64,000 nucleotides of DNA from Diplonema japonicum (Eukaryota; Euglenozoa; Diplonemea; Diplonemida; Diplonemidae): assembly GCA_964019335.1 (NCBI GenBank), contig OZ025718.1, positions 403,910 to 467,909 on the forward strand, read 5' to 3'. The notes beneath the pieces are model-generated. The model saw only the letters and a program-made list of their open reading frames with translations. It did not search any database and was not told the DNA's origin. Positions 1 through 10,525 of the stretch are shown here, piece after piece. The translations under genes and the position numbers were made by a program. How positions within the stretch are numbered: the first letter of the stretch is position 1; each line of letters begins with the position of its first letter.

Positions 1-1885
1 ACCAACGGGATATCTGCAAAGGTGTTCTGGGGAGGGATTGCAAATCCCACACTGTGAGAACGCCTGTGATGTGCCCTGTGACGAGCATCCTGTGCAGAAA
101 GGTTAGACAGACAACCTCACCTTCATTCTGCAAATTGTACTCTTGAATCAGCTTCCTACGACCTTGGTGGTTGGGGGCCCCATAGACCTCGATGAGTCCT
201 GTGGCGAGACCAATCCCAAGCGACCCTGCTTCGCTCACTGCGATGCAGCGAACAGGCTTGCTTTGCGCTGCGTAACCAAGGTTCCAAGTTGTGGGGGAAC
301 GGCTGAGCTGGAAGACGTCGCTATCAGTCGCAGCGAGGAAATGGTCGTGACGCGCATGCTGGAGGGACACCACTGTGCTAGGGAGATTAAGCCGCGTCAG
401 TAGATTCCCGTTGCTCGCATTATGCACCGTGAGGAGCCCGTTGTGGAACCCCACGAAGTAAAGCCTCCCAGTGTTGTTCAGACTGAAGGTCGTGACGCCA
501 TAAGGGCTGTACTCATCTTCAGAGAAATGCTTCATATTCAACATTTGTGACACCTCCGGGTCCCATATCCCTACATCGAAGTGGGACGCGATGTACAGCA
601 TCTTCGTGAATGAAGACATCTGCGCCGCGACTATAGGGTGGCTCGCCGCACACCGCAGGTCCTCCATTTTGTCCCTTATGTAACAGCTCAGCCCACCGCC
701 CTGCCCGGCCATGACCAACGTTTTCCCAACGATCGCCAGCGCAATGGTTCGCCTTGGAGCAGCGATGGTCTGGTTGCATTTCAACGTCAAGATGTCCCAG
801 ATTTTAACAAGATCCTTCTGGTCTAATGAAGCGACAAAGGACGTGTCCGGGATATGACACAGCTGCATGACAGGGGACGCATGGGGTTGGCTTGTATCGA
901 TGAATTTAAAAGGAGTTTTGGTGGCAGCTTTGGGCATCCACAAATTCACTTCCCATGCGAAGCCAGACGACACCAGAACATCGTGGTGGGGAAGGTACAG
1001 AACGTCTGTTATCCCTTGGCAGTGGCCTTTGAAGACTGTCAGGGCGACAAGCGTCTCACGGTCGCGAAGTGCGATGTCTGGGTCGAAGCTACACGTCACG
1101 ATCCCGGTTTTACACGGGATGATCCTCGTCACTGTTGTGCTGTGAACAAACGGGAGCTTTCGTTTTTCCGAGGTGTACACTTCGCCAGATACTTTCTTGA
1201 CAGATAATATCGAAAACCCACCCCCACGCTGCCCTATATACAGGGTGTCGTGCCCACTGTTGTCACCGTCGGCAGGGCAGTAACACAACGCTGTAGGTGG
1301 CGTTCTCGGACGAACGGGCCCGTTGGGGGCTGGTAGAACTGTGCCTTCTATTATGTCGTAAAACAGAACCTTGCAATCGGCGAAACCAACGATTAACGTT
1401 CTCGGGGATGCGATGGCCCAACAGGATGGGTGGGATTTGGGGAGTTGGAATTGAGTTTTTTTCGTGATTTTTCGTGGTGGGCATGTGTACAGCACGACCT
1501 TGTCCGACATTGTAATGAGGCTTCGCAATGCGGGGGAGTACAGCATTTTTGTTATCTTTGAGACGCAGAAGTTTTGTGTGATGTGGTGGCAGAAGGGTGC
1601 CATTTCTAACTCCCTTCCGCCTACCCAGCCTTCCATGCCCAAGGACACGAGGCACATTGTCAATTGATCGAATGTTGTTACGCCTTTGCAGTGGCAGTCG
1701 AGCCCTCTGTAGAATGCTTCGTAATCGTACTTTTGTATCGTGTTGCCCTTCAGCCCCATGCAGGTCTCGACGAATTTCTTTTCCGTAATGTTGTTGGTTC
1801 CTAATTTTTTCTCTAGCTCCTTGAAGCCGTCCCCGACAGACTCGCATACAACCGACATTAGATATACCCCAACATGATTTGCCAT
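1..1885 (-). CDS. WD40 beta-propeller protein, 3' truncated by window edge
   Basis: An uninterrupted frame of 628 codons runs from an ATG at 1885 to the window edge with no stop, so the C-terminus is missing. The first ~150 residues are helical and could be a degenerate EF-hand-like region, as in many ciliary WD proteins, but I see no clear calcium loop. The rest is beta-propeller-like: a GH-type turn FKGHCQGITDVLY near residue 287 and blade ends EVNLW (~315), LVKIWDI (~362), DVGIWDP (~442) and LTVWDL (~615). WD40 proteins are scaffolds; no partner can be named. An A-poor leader with a G/C run precedes the ATG. The fold assignment is secure and the role unknown. In-frame micro-introns cannot be excluded. 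Confidence 0.85.
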   Translation of the reverse strand, partial: MANHVGVYLMSVVCESVGDGFKELEKKLGTNNITEKKFVETCMGLKGNTIQKYDYEAFYRGLDCHCKGVTTFDQLTMCLVSLGMEGWVGGRELEMAPFCHHITQNFCVSKITKMLYSPALRSLITMSDKVVLYTCPPRKITKKTQFQLPKSHPSCWAIASPRTLIVGFADCKVLFYDIIEGTVLPAPNGPVRPRTPPTALCYCPADGDNSGHDTLYIGQRGGGFSILSVKKVSGEVYTSEKRKLPFVHSTTVTRIIPCKTGIVTCSFDPDIALRDRETLVALTVFKGHCQGITDVLYLPHHDVLVSSGFAWEVNLWMPKAATKTPFKFIDTSQPHASPVMQLCHIPDTSFVASLDQKDLVKIWDILTLKCNQTIAAPRRTIALAIVGKTLVMAGQGGGLSCYIRDKMEDLRCAASHPIVAAQMSSFTKMLYIASHFDVGIWDPEVSQMLNMKHFSEDEYSPYGVTTFSLNNTGRLYFVGFHNGLLTVHNASNGNLLTRLNLPSTVVSLQHARHDHFLAATDSDVFQLSRSPTTWNLGYAAQSKPVRCIAVSEAGSLGIGLATGLIEVYGAPNHQGRRKLIQEYNLQNEGEVVCLTFLHRMLVTGHITGVLTVWDLQSLPRTPLQISRW

Positions 1886-2771
1886 GTTTTAATGGGGGGG
1901 GGGGGGGCGGCGGTCTTTCCTCCGCCTTCTTGTGTGTAGAGATCGAAAGCGCAAGGGAATGAAATAAAAAAAAAAAGAAAGAAAATTAAAGGAAAAAAAA
2001 AAGAAAGAAAAAGAAGAAGAAAAAAGGGGGGGGGGGAGGGGATGGGCTTTGGGTGGTGGGGAAAAAAAAAAAAAAAAAAAAAATGGGGGGAAAGAGGGGG
2101 ATGTTACTCGTGTATTTCATAATACCCAGGGTTATCCGATCATTTTCGTCTTGTTAGTGTTTCTGGATCTAGTTAAACGACAGTATCAACTGCTTGAGGG
2201 AACCATATTTCTGATTTTGCACGATTTCAGAGATAAAAGGAGAAGGACGAAGAGATGCCCTCCTCTCGATTTGTCGTAAATTTAAAAAACCCGATTGTAA
2301 TTAAAACCTCCCGCTTGGTGATCAGCTAACCCTGGATGCCATGGTGTTTGGGGGGGAAAAAAAAAATGGAAGGAGAAGGAATATAAAAACATAGGAAAAT
2401 AATAGATGGCGGTACTTTCTTACTCCCCCCCCCCCCCCCCCCTCTCCCACTACCACGCCCCTTCCTCGTCCTTAGTGTTAAAAAAAACTGTTAAAAAATC
2501 AAACTTTTTTTCTTACCTTTTTTTTCTTTTTTTTTTTTTTTAGTTTTTTAAAATTCTCTAATATAAACTGCACAAAAAAATGGAGGAAAAAAAATGACTT
2601 ACTAAAATTTGTAGGGGGTGCGGGGGAGGAGTAAATTTCTTTTTTTTCTTCTTTTTTTTTTTTCTTCTTTTACCAGCGCAGCTGGTGAAGGCGAGGAGAG
2701 CAGGGAATGAAAAAAAAGGTTAAAAAGAAAATTAAGCAAACCAAAAGGGGGTGAGGGGGGGGGGATGGTTC
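1886..2771. other. Low-complexity intergenic spacer
   Basis: A spacer of 886 bases between the MYND gene and the WD40 gene. It is dominated by A, T, G and C runs, including a C run near 2410-2430. The non-repetitive part 2100-2340 has no convincing frame on either strand. A minus-strand pyrimidine tract and AG acceptor for the WD40 mRNA is expected here, but I cannot pick one. Confidence 0.6.
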
Positions 2772-3780
2772 TTACTGAGGCGGGGTGGGGTTGGGAACTT
2801 GCTCACCACCCTGCTCACCACTAGGCTGTTCCTGAGGCGGCGTTGTGGGTCGTGACTCTAGACAATGAAACCCAGGAACACATTCCCAGTCATTTCCGTT
2901 GAAATTAAGGTGCTTTTTCGACCTTGTTGTGTTGTGCTTAGAGCACAGCATCTGCTCGGTATCGTTGTTGTGAGGCCTGGGCTTCCTAGCTCCAAGAGGC
3001 GCGGAAGGGGGATTTGAATGTTTCTTCTCAAAAGGTCCAGCTGCAGGCCCCCACCCTTGGTGCCACATGTCTCCCTCTTTTCTTATATGCATTTCAGGAG
3101 AAGGCAGCATTCCAGGGTTTCCAACTGGCATCTGCATCTGCTGCCCCAACCCACCCACAAGGTATTGCTGTTGCATGTGCAAATTAAATTCTGCTTTTTC
3201 CAGCCTTTGCAGGATGACGTCCCCCAGCTGTGGGTATTCTTCTGCAAGCTCACAGACAACGCGTACCAGCACTTTTTTTTTTTTTTTTTGTTATTGTTGT
3301 TGTGTTCATACATCCATGTGGTATTGCTTGTGCCACCTGGCCTATCCTGGCCATGTTCTTCGGTGCAATTTGCGACATGTGGTTTGCCAACAGCTGGTTA
3401 TCGGGTCCCATATCTATTTTGAAAAAAGATTTTTTTCCCCCCCTACAAAAAAAAAGAGAAAAAAAAAAGGCATACTTATAAACCCCAAATCTTGCATCTC
3501 AACCATCGAAATAGGATGCTGCTGTTGCTGCTGTTGTTGTGGGAGCTGTTGAGGCGGCATGTTGCCGTTCAGGGGTAGTTGTTGTGGCTGTTGCTGTTGC
3601 TGTTGCTGGGGTTGTGGCTGCTGATTTGTTCTTTGTTCCTCTCTGTGCGTGTGTGTTTTTTTTTTTTTTTTTTAAACCCTCTTTTTTAATTCTTCAGTTT
3701 ACCTTTTCTGTCCCGCAATGGAGCACACCGTTAGGTGGCTTCTCCAATGCTTATGTTGACATTCTTTATTACAGTAAAAC

Positions 3781-3812
<32 letters not shown>

Positions 3813-3911
3813 CCCTCCGTCCCATACCTGCAAACAAGGGCAAGGTTTGAGGTCAGGATTTTGGACACCGCAATACGTGCAGATGTCAGTCACAGCGTTT
3901 GGTGTAACCAT
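2772..3911 (-). CDS. MYND-type zinc-finger protein, five exons
   Basis: Exons on the minus strand are 3911-3828, 3782-3703, 3642-3476, 3413-3312 and 3271-2772; they sum to 933 nt (310 aa) in one frame. Introns have GTATGG, GTAAAC, GTATGC and GTATGA donors and AG acceptors. Residues ~9-45 form a MYND finger only after splicing: CTYCG, CPC, then FYCNKECQHKHWRSHLTVC split by intron 1. MYND fingers bind zinc and proline-rich partners. A Gln/Pro-rich linker follows, then a helical block (NQLLANHMSQIAPKNM to ILQRLEKAEF), and a C-terminal Cys/His motif with C-x2-H ... C-x5-C spacing (LCSKH ... WECVPGFHC). The start at 3911 is the first ATG after an in-frame TAA. MYND assignment is firm; the whole-protein role is unknown. 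Confidence 0.8.
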
Positions 3912-4081
3912 TGTACCCACAACCCTCCTCCCCCCTTTGAGAGTGATGGTAAAATGACCAGGCAAATATTGTTACAACAATTTAAAGAAAAGGGGGGGGA
4001 AGATCTCACAAGTATTAAAGAAACAGAAAAGAGGAGGGGACGGGGGGGGGGGGGGGGGGGGGGGAAGACTTAAAGTAACTA

Positions 4082-6675
4082 TCACTCCATTACGTCGGCA
4101 AACTCTCGCAAAATAACCTTTGCTGCTGTGTAAAGGGGAATCGCATCTTCCTGTTTTTGTTGTTCTCCCCCCCCCCCCCCCCCCCCCCCCCCTTATGTGA
4201 CTTATAAAAAAATACCTGATTTTCAGGGGTAATTAGATTCTTAAGCCGCTTCATGAGCTCCATGTTCTTCTGCCTAAAGATTTTTTGAATGGACACCTTG
4301 TACTCTGCCAAGCTGCCCATCACATTAGACACGAGGACCTTGTCGGCAGGTAAGGAATACTGCAGGTCATCGCCTGGGATACTCGTGAATCCCAAACAAC
4401 TCAATAACGGGGCCAAGGTCACCAAGAAAGGCAGGTCAGGGGGCAAGGTGAAGGTATGCAGCTTGCTAGGAACTGTGCGGCGTTCTAAGGCCTGTGAATA
4501 AATGCCGTACAGGATGTCTTCCATGTACTCGATTGCCGTTTCATTGAAGTACTTCGACTCCAGAGTCGAGTACTGGGTGCGCAGCTTGGCGCACTCCCTC
4601 TCTTGGTGCATCTTTTGCCGTTTTTGTCGGATGGCCTCCAGCTTCACTGCACGCTCCTCCAATGCTGCCTTTTCCGCACCCAACTGCTTCACCTCCTCGG
4701 GTACAAACTCCTCCACAGCGGCCTCCTGCACCTCTTCTCCCTTTCCGAACAGAGCCTCCATCACGTTCCCCTTCCCACGGCCCTTTTTCCTCATCATCTC
4801 AGACACCGACTGGTGATAGTCATTGCTGTTCAGAAGGGGGTACCTTGGAATGGGTTTTGCATTCCGTGTGGTCCTCACAGGCGACAATGACCCTGTCGGA
4901 GAGGTTACCTCTGACGAAGGCAGCGAGGACAGGAAGGATGGGGTGGTGCTGGCTGCCCTCCCTGCGGGGCGCCACCCACGATGGACAACAGGGTGCTTCT
5001 TCGGCAGGTGTGTCATGTCTGCCTGTGTCGACGGGTCCCAGTTCTGCTCGCGCACTGCCAGCACGCTGTCGATCTCGATGTCCCTCGCGAGCTTCTTCTT
5101 CAGACTCATGTTGTCCCTCTGCCCCCTCCCCGCGGACATTGCTCTCGCGGGTGTGCTCGGCACCTCTAGCGACGGTATCGCGTACCTCTCCTTCTCCTTC
5201 GCAGCTTGCTTCTTGCGCACTGCCACCCTTTTCGCTGCGCTGTTCATTTCCTCCAACGTAGGGCCTCCGTTCTCGATCTCCTCGATGCATGCAGGGACCC
5301 GTGCACCCGTATTCTCGCTCTTGTCAATCGCCTGCAACGTGGAGAGCAGCTTCGAGGCTGGTGCGGAAGCAGGCCTCGTGTGCAGAGTCGCAGGTGTGGC
5401 AGAGCCAACAACGCTCCTGTCCTTCACGATGTGGCGTCTGTTGAGCTTTGGTATCACATCTACTGTGGCCACGGGTACCTCTAGCGGCACGTTCTCCCCC
5501 TGCAGCAGGGCGGTCTGCGCGGCAGCGTTGTACTTCCTTCGCAAAGCATGGACACCGTTTCTCGGGACCTCTCTCCCCAAGACCTTTTCCGTAGCTGCGT
5601 AGCGTGAGATTTTCGAGGCTGTCGGCTCGTTTTTAGGTGGCCGTCTGGTGGCGGAGGCGATGCCTCTGTTGACAGTGTTGACCTGCGCCTTCTGCGACTC
5701 CGTGAACGAGGGCTTCGCGACGGCATCTCCTGAAGCACAGCACGCGGGGACGATGAGGTAGGAGTCCGGGCGTTTGGCATCTGCCCGTGTGGTGTAGACC
5801 ATGAGCCCACCGCCCACGGCTTGGAACTCCGCAACCTGGATGTCGAACATGTCGTCCTCGTCGCTGCCCGCGAGGGAGGGCGCGGGGGTGGTGCAACAGC
5901 TGGCAAGGACGTCCCGCTGCTGCCTGTCATGATCGTCGGGGGCATCGATCTGCAGCATGGAAGACACCACGGGTGCCTTTGGTTTGGGGCTCTTCGCGGG
6001 CTTGGACACCTCATAAGCGGAGACAGAGGAGCAGAACATAAAAACAATAGGTTTGCAGGTGAGGAAGTACAGGTTCACCCGTGTGAGGACAAGGCTGGCC
6101 TTCTTCATGGCCGCGTTGCAGATGAGACGGCAGACGTTCTCAAGCTGTTTTTGCGTTGCGGTGTGGAGGGGAACCTCCTTGGTGGCGGGATGCTGTTTGT
6201 CAGTCACGACACGGTCCTCGAGAGGGACGGACATCTGGAGGAGGGGGTTTGTGTTGATACGCCGCTCGCTGACCATCATGAAGGGTGTCCAGATAATCTG
6301 CGTCAGCTGGTGGTTGGTAGTGCGAGGGGTGAACTTCTGCAGCAGCCCGGGCGGTTTAACAGTCGCCAGGAATGCCTCCAACTCCATCGAACTCAAGTAG
6401 TGCACTGACAACTTAGGTACTCCCGTGATGAAGACAGCAACTATGTCAAATACAGTGTTCGCATCCACCGTCATAGGCTGGTAGTACTTCAGTACAGCTG
6501 CTTCAGACCAGGTGCTCTCGTAGCACTGTACTCCACCCCCTTTATCATATTTGTACAACCTGCGGATGCTGTTGTCCTCCTCCACAACGAGAGTGTCGGG
6601 GATCACCACATCGAGGCCTACTAGCGTCTCGAACACGAAGTGAATGCTTTCCTTCGTTGTTCGGTCCAGCGACAT
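4082..6675 (-). CDS. Uncharacterised 842-aa protein with C-terminal coiled coil
   Basis: Exon 1 is 6675-4216 (820 codons) and exon 2 is 4150-4082. The 65-nt intron starts GTATTT, ends AACAG and contains a pure run of about 20 G on the sense strand. Splicing replaces a poly-Gly read-through with the ending TAAKVILREFADVME and a TGA stop at 4082. Residues 1-230 are globular. A Ser/Pro/Thr-rich middle follows, then a charged helix at ~650-710 (KLEAIRQKRQKMHQEREC) and a globular tail. I do not recognise the family; the architecture would fit a cytoskeletal or ciliary protein, but that is only a guess. Confidence 0.75.
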
Positions 6676-7217
6676 GAGGACGGGATTTCTTTTCCTTTTT
6701 TTCCCCTCTCCGCTTCACATCCTCGCCTGTTTTTTTTTCTTCCCTTTTTTTTTTAAACCTAAATACGCAACAAAAAGGAGAAGAATAAGAAGAGAGAGAT
6801 AAAAAAAAGGGGGAAGTGAGAGGAGGGGGGAAACAATCTAACAACAACCACATGAACAGCGATTCGAGGAAGATACGTGCGGCGGGGCACGTGACGTAAA
6901 ATTTTGTATTCTTTTTTTTTTTTTCCATTTTTTTTTTGTAGCTTCTTTTTTTCCCCTCTTTGAGAGGAGTTCATTTTTTTTTTCTCTTTTTTTTTGCATT
7001 TTTTTTTTTTTTTGCTTTTTTTTTTTGGTTCTTCGCTTTCGGTATTTTTACGATCTGCCCGTCCATGAGGGGAATGCTGCCCTCTGCGTGGCGAGGACAC
7101 ACAGGAAACTCTAGCAAGGAACGCATGTTGCTGAGATTTCAACTGCGCACACAGCGGTGCGGCGGGTTTATATCTGCACAAGTGGAGTGAAATAGTACAA
7201 TACAAGTGGCTGGACAC
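6676..7217. other. Purine/pyrimidine-run spacer
   Basis: A spacer of 542 bases between the Ala-rich gene and the 842-aa gene. On the minus strand it is a series of A-runs and AG-rich stretches. Bases 7040-7200 are of normal complexity but carry no convincing frame. Predicted peptides here are poly-Lys or poly-Phe and are rejected. Confidence 0.6.
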
Positions 7218-8396
7218 CTAAAAGGCTGGGTGGCGCTTGATGGGTGTGTTGAAGTAGGATGGTGGGGTGGCCTTGGGGCTCAGTGGCATGGCACCGCGAG
7301 GAGATAACACTGCTGCAGAAGGCAAGTCGGGGAGCAGTGTTGAGTGCACAGCCAGTGCTTCATGGTGCGCTGCAAGCTTGCCTTCGGACACTGCTAGCTT
7401 GTTCCTCGCCTGCATCACAGCACTGGCAGCGGCATCGGCAGCAGCACGTGTCGACGCCTCGTGTGCCTGGCTCTCGTACAGGTCCCGGCTGGACACAGCA
7501 CGCCGTGTTCTCTGTGCCTCCACTTCAACCTGCAGCATGGAGCACGCATGGTCCACCTGTGCGAGCTCCGCTTGCGCACTGGCTGCAATATTGCTCTGCT
7601 CCTGATGTCTCTTAACCGCCTCGCCGTACCCAGCTTTTGCTGCCGCGTGCCCCGCCGCCCTTGCCCTCGCCTCTTCCTCCGCCAGCATGGCCTCCGCCAC
7701 CGCCCTGTTCACCATCTCAGCTGCTGCCGCAACCTCTTCCTTTGCAGAGGTCAGCACGTCGTTTGCTGTCTTGTCCTTCGCGATGGCCTCCTGCAGTGCG
7801 GCGCTGGTGGCGACGGCGGCGACGGAGGCAGCTGACTGTTTCATCTCGGCGGCTGCAAGAACAGCCTCCGCCTCATGCATCTTGCTGCTGCTTAGAACGG
7901 CTACCTCCGCAGCGCGATGTGCCCCTGCCTCCGTTGCAAGCTCGCGTTCGTGTGCTGCGCCGACCCCTGCCCGGAACATGCTGACCTTATCGGACTGCGC
8001 ACGGGCAGAGGCGGCGATGGCAGTGCGCTCGTTCTGGCATGTGGTGAGGCGGTCGCAGGCGTGGTTCGCATCGCGATCCTGCGACGCGGCAAGGGCGGCG
8101 GCCATCGACGTGGCGGTGATGGCGTTGGCGTGTGCGCCCTCCACAGCTGCGTAGCGCGTCTGCGCGGTGGCAAGGCCGTAAGTGTCTTGGTCAGTTGCAT
8201 GTGCTGCGCGGCCTGCCTCAAGGACGACATGGGCTTGTGCAGCGTGCACCTCTGCCATCTGCATCTCGAGCACATGCTGCGCCCTTGTCTCTTGGTACGA
8301 ACGCTCGTCAGCCTCGCTCTGTGCACGCCGCTCAGCCAGCGTGTACTTGTTCGAGATGGGGGCGGGCCGGACAGTACTGCGTGAGGCTGGGTACAT
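7218..8396 (-). CDS. Alanine-rich helical coiled-coil protein
   Basis: A single exon of 392 aa with an ATG at 8396 and a TAG at 7218. Residues ~20-345 are almost uninterrupted helix rich in Ala, Glu, Gln, His and Arg with heptad-like spacing (AEEMVNRAVAEAMLAEEEAR-like segments), predicting a long coiled coil. The tail is Ser/Pro-rich and repeats an SP-x-x motif (LSPRGAMPLSPKATPP), which looks like a phospho-regulated end. There is no signal peptide or membrane segment. No family can be assigned from composition alone; a structural cytoskeleton-associated role is an inference. Confidence 0.75.
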   Translation of the reverse strand: MYPASRSTVRPAPISNKYTLAERRAQSEADERSYQETRAQHVLEMQMAEVHAAQAHVVLEAGRAAHATDQDTYGLATAQTRYAAVEGAHANAITATSMAAALAASQDRDANHACDRLTTCQNERTAIAASARAQSDKVSMFRAGVGAAHERELATEAGAHRAAEVAVLSSSKMHEAEAVLAAAEMKQSAASVAAVATSAALQEAIAKDKTANDVLTSAKEEVAAAAEMVNRAVAEAMLAEEEARARAAGHAAAKAGYGEAVKRHQEQSNIAASAQAELAQVDHACSMLQVEVEAQRTRRAVSSRDLYESQAHEASTRAAADAAASAVMQARNKLAVSEGKLAAHHEALAVHSTLLPDLPSAAVLSPRGAMPLSPKATPPSYFNTPIKRHPAF

Positions 8397-8654
8397 AATC
8401 TTTCGATGCCCTGTAGTGCATACAAAGCAGGGGGGAGGGGAGGGGGGAAATGAGGGAGGCGAACGAAGGAAAGGAACGGGGAAATACTCATATAAAACTG
8501 TGACGGCGAAAAAAAAAAAAAGAAAAAAAAAAAAAACTACACGTAAGGGCTTATCTGCACGTACTAGTCGTGTGAGGGAGAGAAAACATAAAAGGATGGG
8601 GAGGGAAGAAGAAAAAAAAATGGGGGGAGAGAAAGGGAACTGGATGTTGATTTT

Positions 8655-8752
8655 TCACGAAGCGGCATCAGAGGGATACTCAAAAAGGTCAGCAAATTCT
8701 ACTAATTCCTCCCACTGAAAGCTGCCACAGTCCTTTCCGTGTTGGTTGAAAC
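8655..8752 (-). CDS. Orphan terminal exon of an unidentified gene
   Basis: Downstream of an acceptor TTTTTCAG (ending at 8753) a phase-1 frame encodes about 31 residues with normal composition: FNQHGKDCGSFQWEELVEF, then ADLFEYPSDAAS and TGA at 8655. It sits just upstream of the Ala-rich gene. I could not join it to an upstream exon; a frame near 8820-8880 (DLLKRSKKCLYLF) is a possible but phase-incompatible candidate. Composition and the acceptor support a real exon, possibly with a long preceding intron, or a decayed gene end. Confidence 0.35.
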
Positions 8753-9794
8753 CTGAAAAATCACACATGCCACCATCCCCCTTCATTCAATTTATGGGGG
8801 AAAAAAGTACTGTTTTTTTATTATTAAAAAGGTAAAGGCATTTTTTGCTCCGCTTCAGCAGGTCTTTTAAGATTAACTTACCAAGGGGGAAATAGGGAAA
8901 GAGGGGGGGGTTAGAAAGGGAGAGGAGAACATAAGAGAAAAGAGAAGTATAAAGAAGAGAATAATACTCTTTGAAGAAAAAAAAAAAAGAAAAAGAAAAA
9001 AGAAAAAGAAGATAAAACACACAATTTTGCCAAAAAGCTCACCTTTTTCTTTCTTTCTTTTTTTTTTTTTTTTTAAAGTTCTTTTCTCGAAGAAGGGGAA
9101 ATAAAAAATTTTAATTCTTATTCGTTTTTTTTTCTTTTTTTTTTCTTTTTTTTTTCTTTTTTTCCCGGACTGACCATCCCAAGCACCACCACTCCCCCCT
9201 CTTTTTTTTTTTTTAAAAAGCATCATATTGAATGGCAAGAAAAAAAAAAGGGTGAGGGAGGGGAGAAATAGGGGAAATAAGGCAGTCTGGTTTTTTTTCT
9301 CTTTTTTTTTTCTTCTTTTCTTGTCGCCGACTTATTCTAGCTACTATTTTGTATTTACTCCCCCCCTTTCTCTCCTTTTTTAAAAAAGATTTTTTTTTTT
9401 AATTCGAAAATCGCAGCAGTGTGTATCTTTCGAAAACCATGGAAGAAAAAAAAAAAGAAAAAAAAAAAAAAAAAAAAAAAAAGGGGTGAGATTGAAGAGT
9501 ACTAAAGGATTTGAAGGATTGGAAAAGACCGGGGGGGTGCGTCAGAAAAGAGAAAGGAAAACACACCCTCTTCCCCCTTTCCTCCCAGCTGTGCACCTTG
9601 GGTACATCTAGAGAACCGGGGAGAAAAGGGTGCAATGTAAGAAAGAAAAAAAAAAGGGGGGACTATTAAAATAATTTTCTCTTTTGACTGGGTCCGGTGG
9701 GTGGCTCCTCTCCTAGTTTGATTTTTTTTTTTGTTAAAAAAATCTCTTTAACTCTTTTTTGTTTCTTTGCCCTGGTCTTTTTTTTTTTTTTTGA
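8753..9794. other. Homopolymer-rich gene-poor DNA
   Basis: Mostly A and T runs with short GA- or TC-rich pieces. A minus-strand TTCTCTAG acceptor followed by ATG near 9608 opens only a 19-codon frame. I see no supportable gene. Confidence 0.5.
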
Positions 9795-9960
9795 ACACCT
9801 TGCTTTCTAGTGTCCGTCAAGATCGAAACTAGAGGCAGTGATTTTTGATTCAGTGTTTCTTTTGTGTGTCACTGACATAATCTTTGTAAAGACTGGTCCA
9901 GTTTCAGGGGCCTGTCGAAACGCCTTAACGCCGTGATACGGTGGACAGGGGCGTTTAGAT
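9795..9960. other. Structured non-repetitive island with pseudoknot-like pairing
   Basis: About 165 bases of normal complexity inside homopolymer DNA. CCTGTC at 9911-9916 pairs with GACAGG at 9944-9949, and AAACGCC at 9918-9924 pairs with GGCGTTT at 9950-9956. The interleaved order makes an H-type pseudoknot. A small hairpin CCGT-GAT-ACGG (9931-9941) sits in the loop. There is no reading frame. It could be a structured RNA or chance. Confidence 0.3.
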
Positions 9961-10007
9961 CCTTATTTTTTGAATTTTTTTTATATTGTATCTCGAGGAG
10001 GACAAGG

Positions 10008-10047
<40 letters not shown>

Positions 10048-10104
10048 ATTCTGGCGCTTTTGTTTTCTTACTGTTAGCACGGAGGGGGGGGAAATTAAAT
10101 AAAT

Positions 10105-10129
10105 ATGGTCACCTCTCCGCTATTTGTCA
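10105..10129 (+). repeat. Left terminal inverted repeat
   Basis: A 25-bp sequence that matches the reverse complement of 11955-11979 exactly. Similarity stops abruptly on both sides, as expected for the ends of a DNA transposon. Confidence 0.7.
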
Positions 10130-10206
10130 CAAAGTACCGCCCACAAATTTCATATTTCTTTAAGTGTAAACATCAAAAGCCATGCCTGGATTTGCTCCAG
10201 AAGTGG

Positions 10207-10224
10207 AATAAAATTTTGAATAAG
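10207..10224 (+). repeat. Direct repeat copy 1 inside the TIR element
   Basis: AATAAAATTTTGAATAAG matches 11675-11692 exactly, and roughly 45 bp around it is similar with scattered differences. It may be an older insertion or a duplicated untranslated end. Confidence 0.5.
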
Positions 10225-10525
10225 AAAATCATGGCTAGGTGCTGTCATTTTTTTTTTTTACTTTCTTTAAACCCAGCGAAACTTAAGCATGATTTACACT
10301 ACTTTTCAAATTCCATGTCGAAGTTGTGCAAACAACTGTGTTCATACGCCACGAAAACCGGTACCTTGTTGTCCAGCTTCCCTCAGGCCATGCAGTCGAA
10401 GTTGGGGGTCACACACTGTGAAGTCGTGAAGCCCTTCAAGGGTAGTGACTTCAGAGCACTCGGCGCAGCCGATACGGCGCACCTCGGTGTCTGTGGACAC
10501 TGCCTGATATGTCTCGGGCGTTTCT

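Noticed and set aside
4823-5602. 259-codon plus-strand frame and its overlapping neighbours
   Set aside because: Antisense of the 842-aa gene; composition is Ser/Ala-skewed with no domain.
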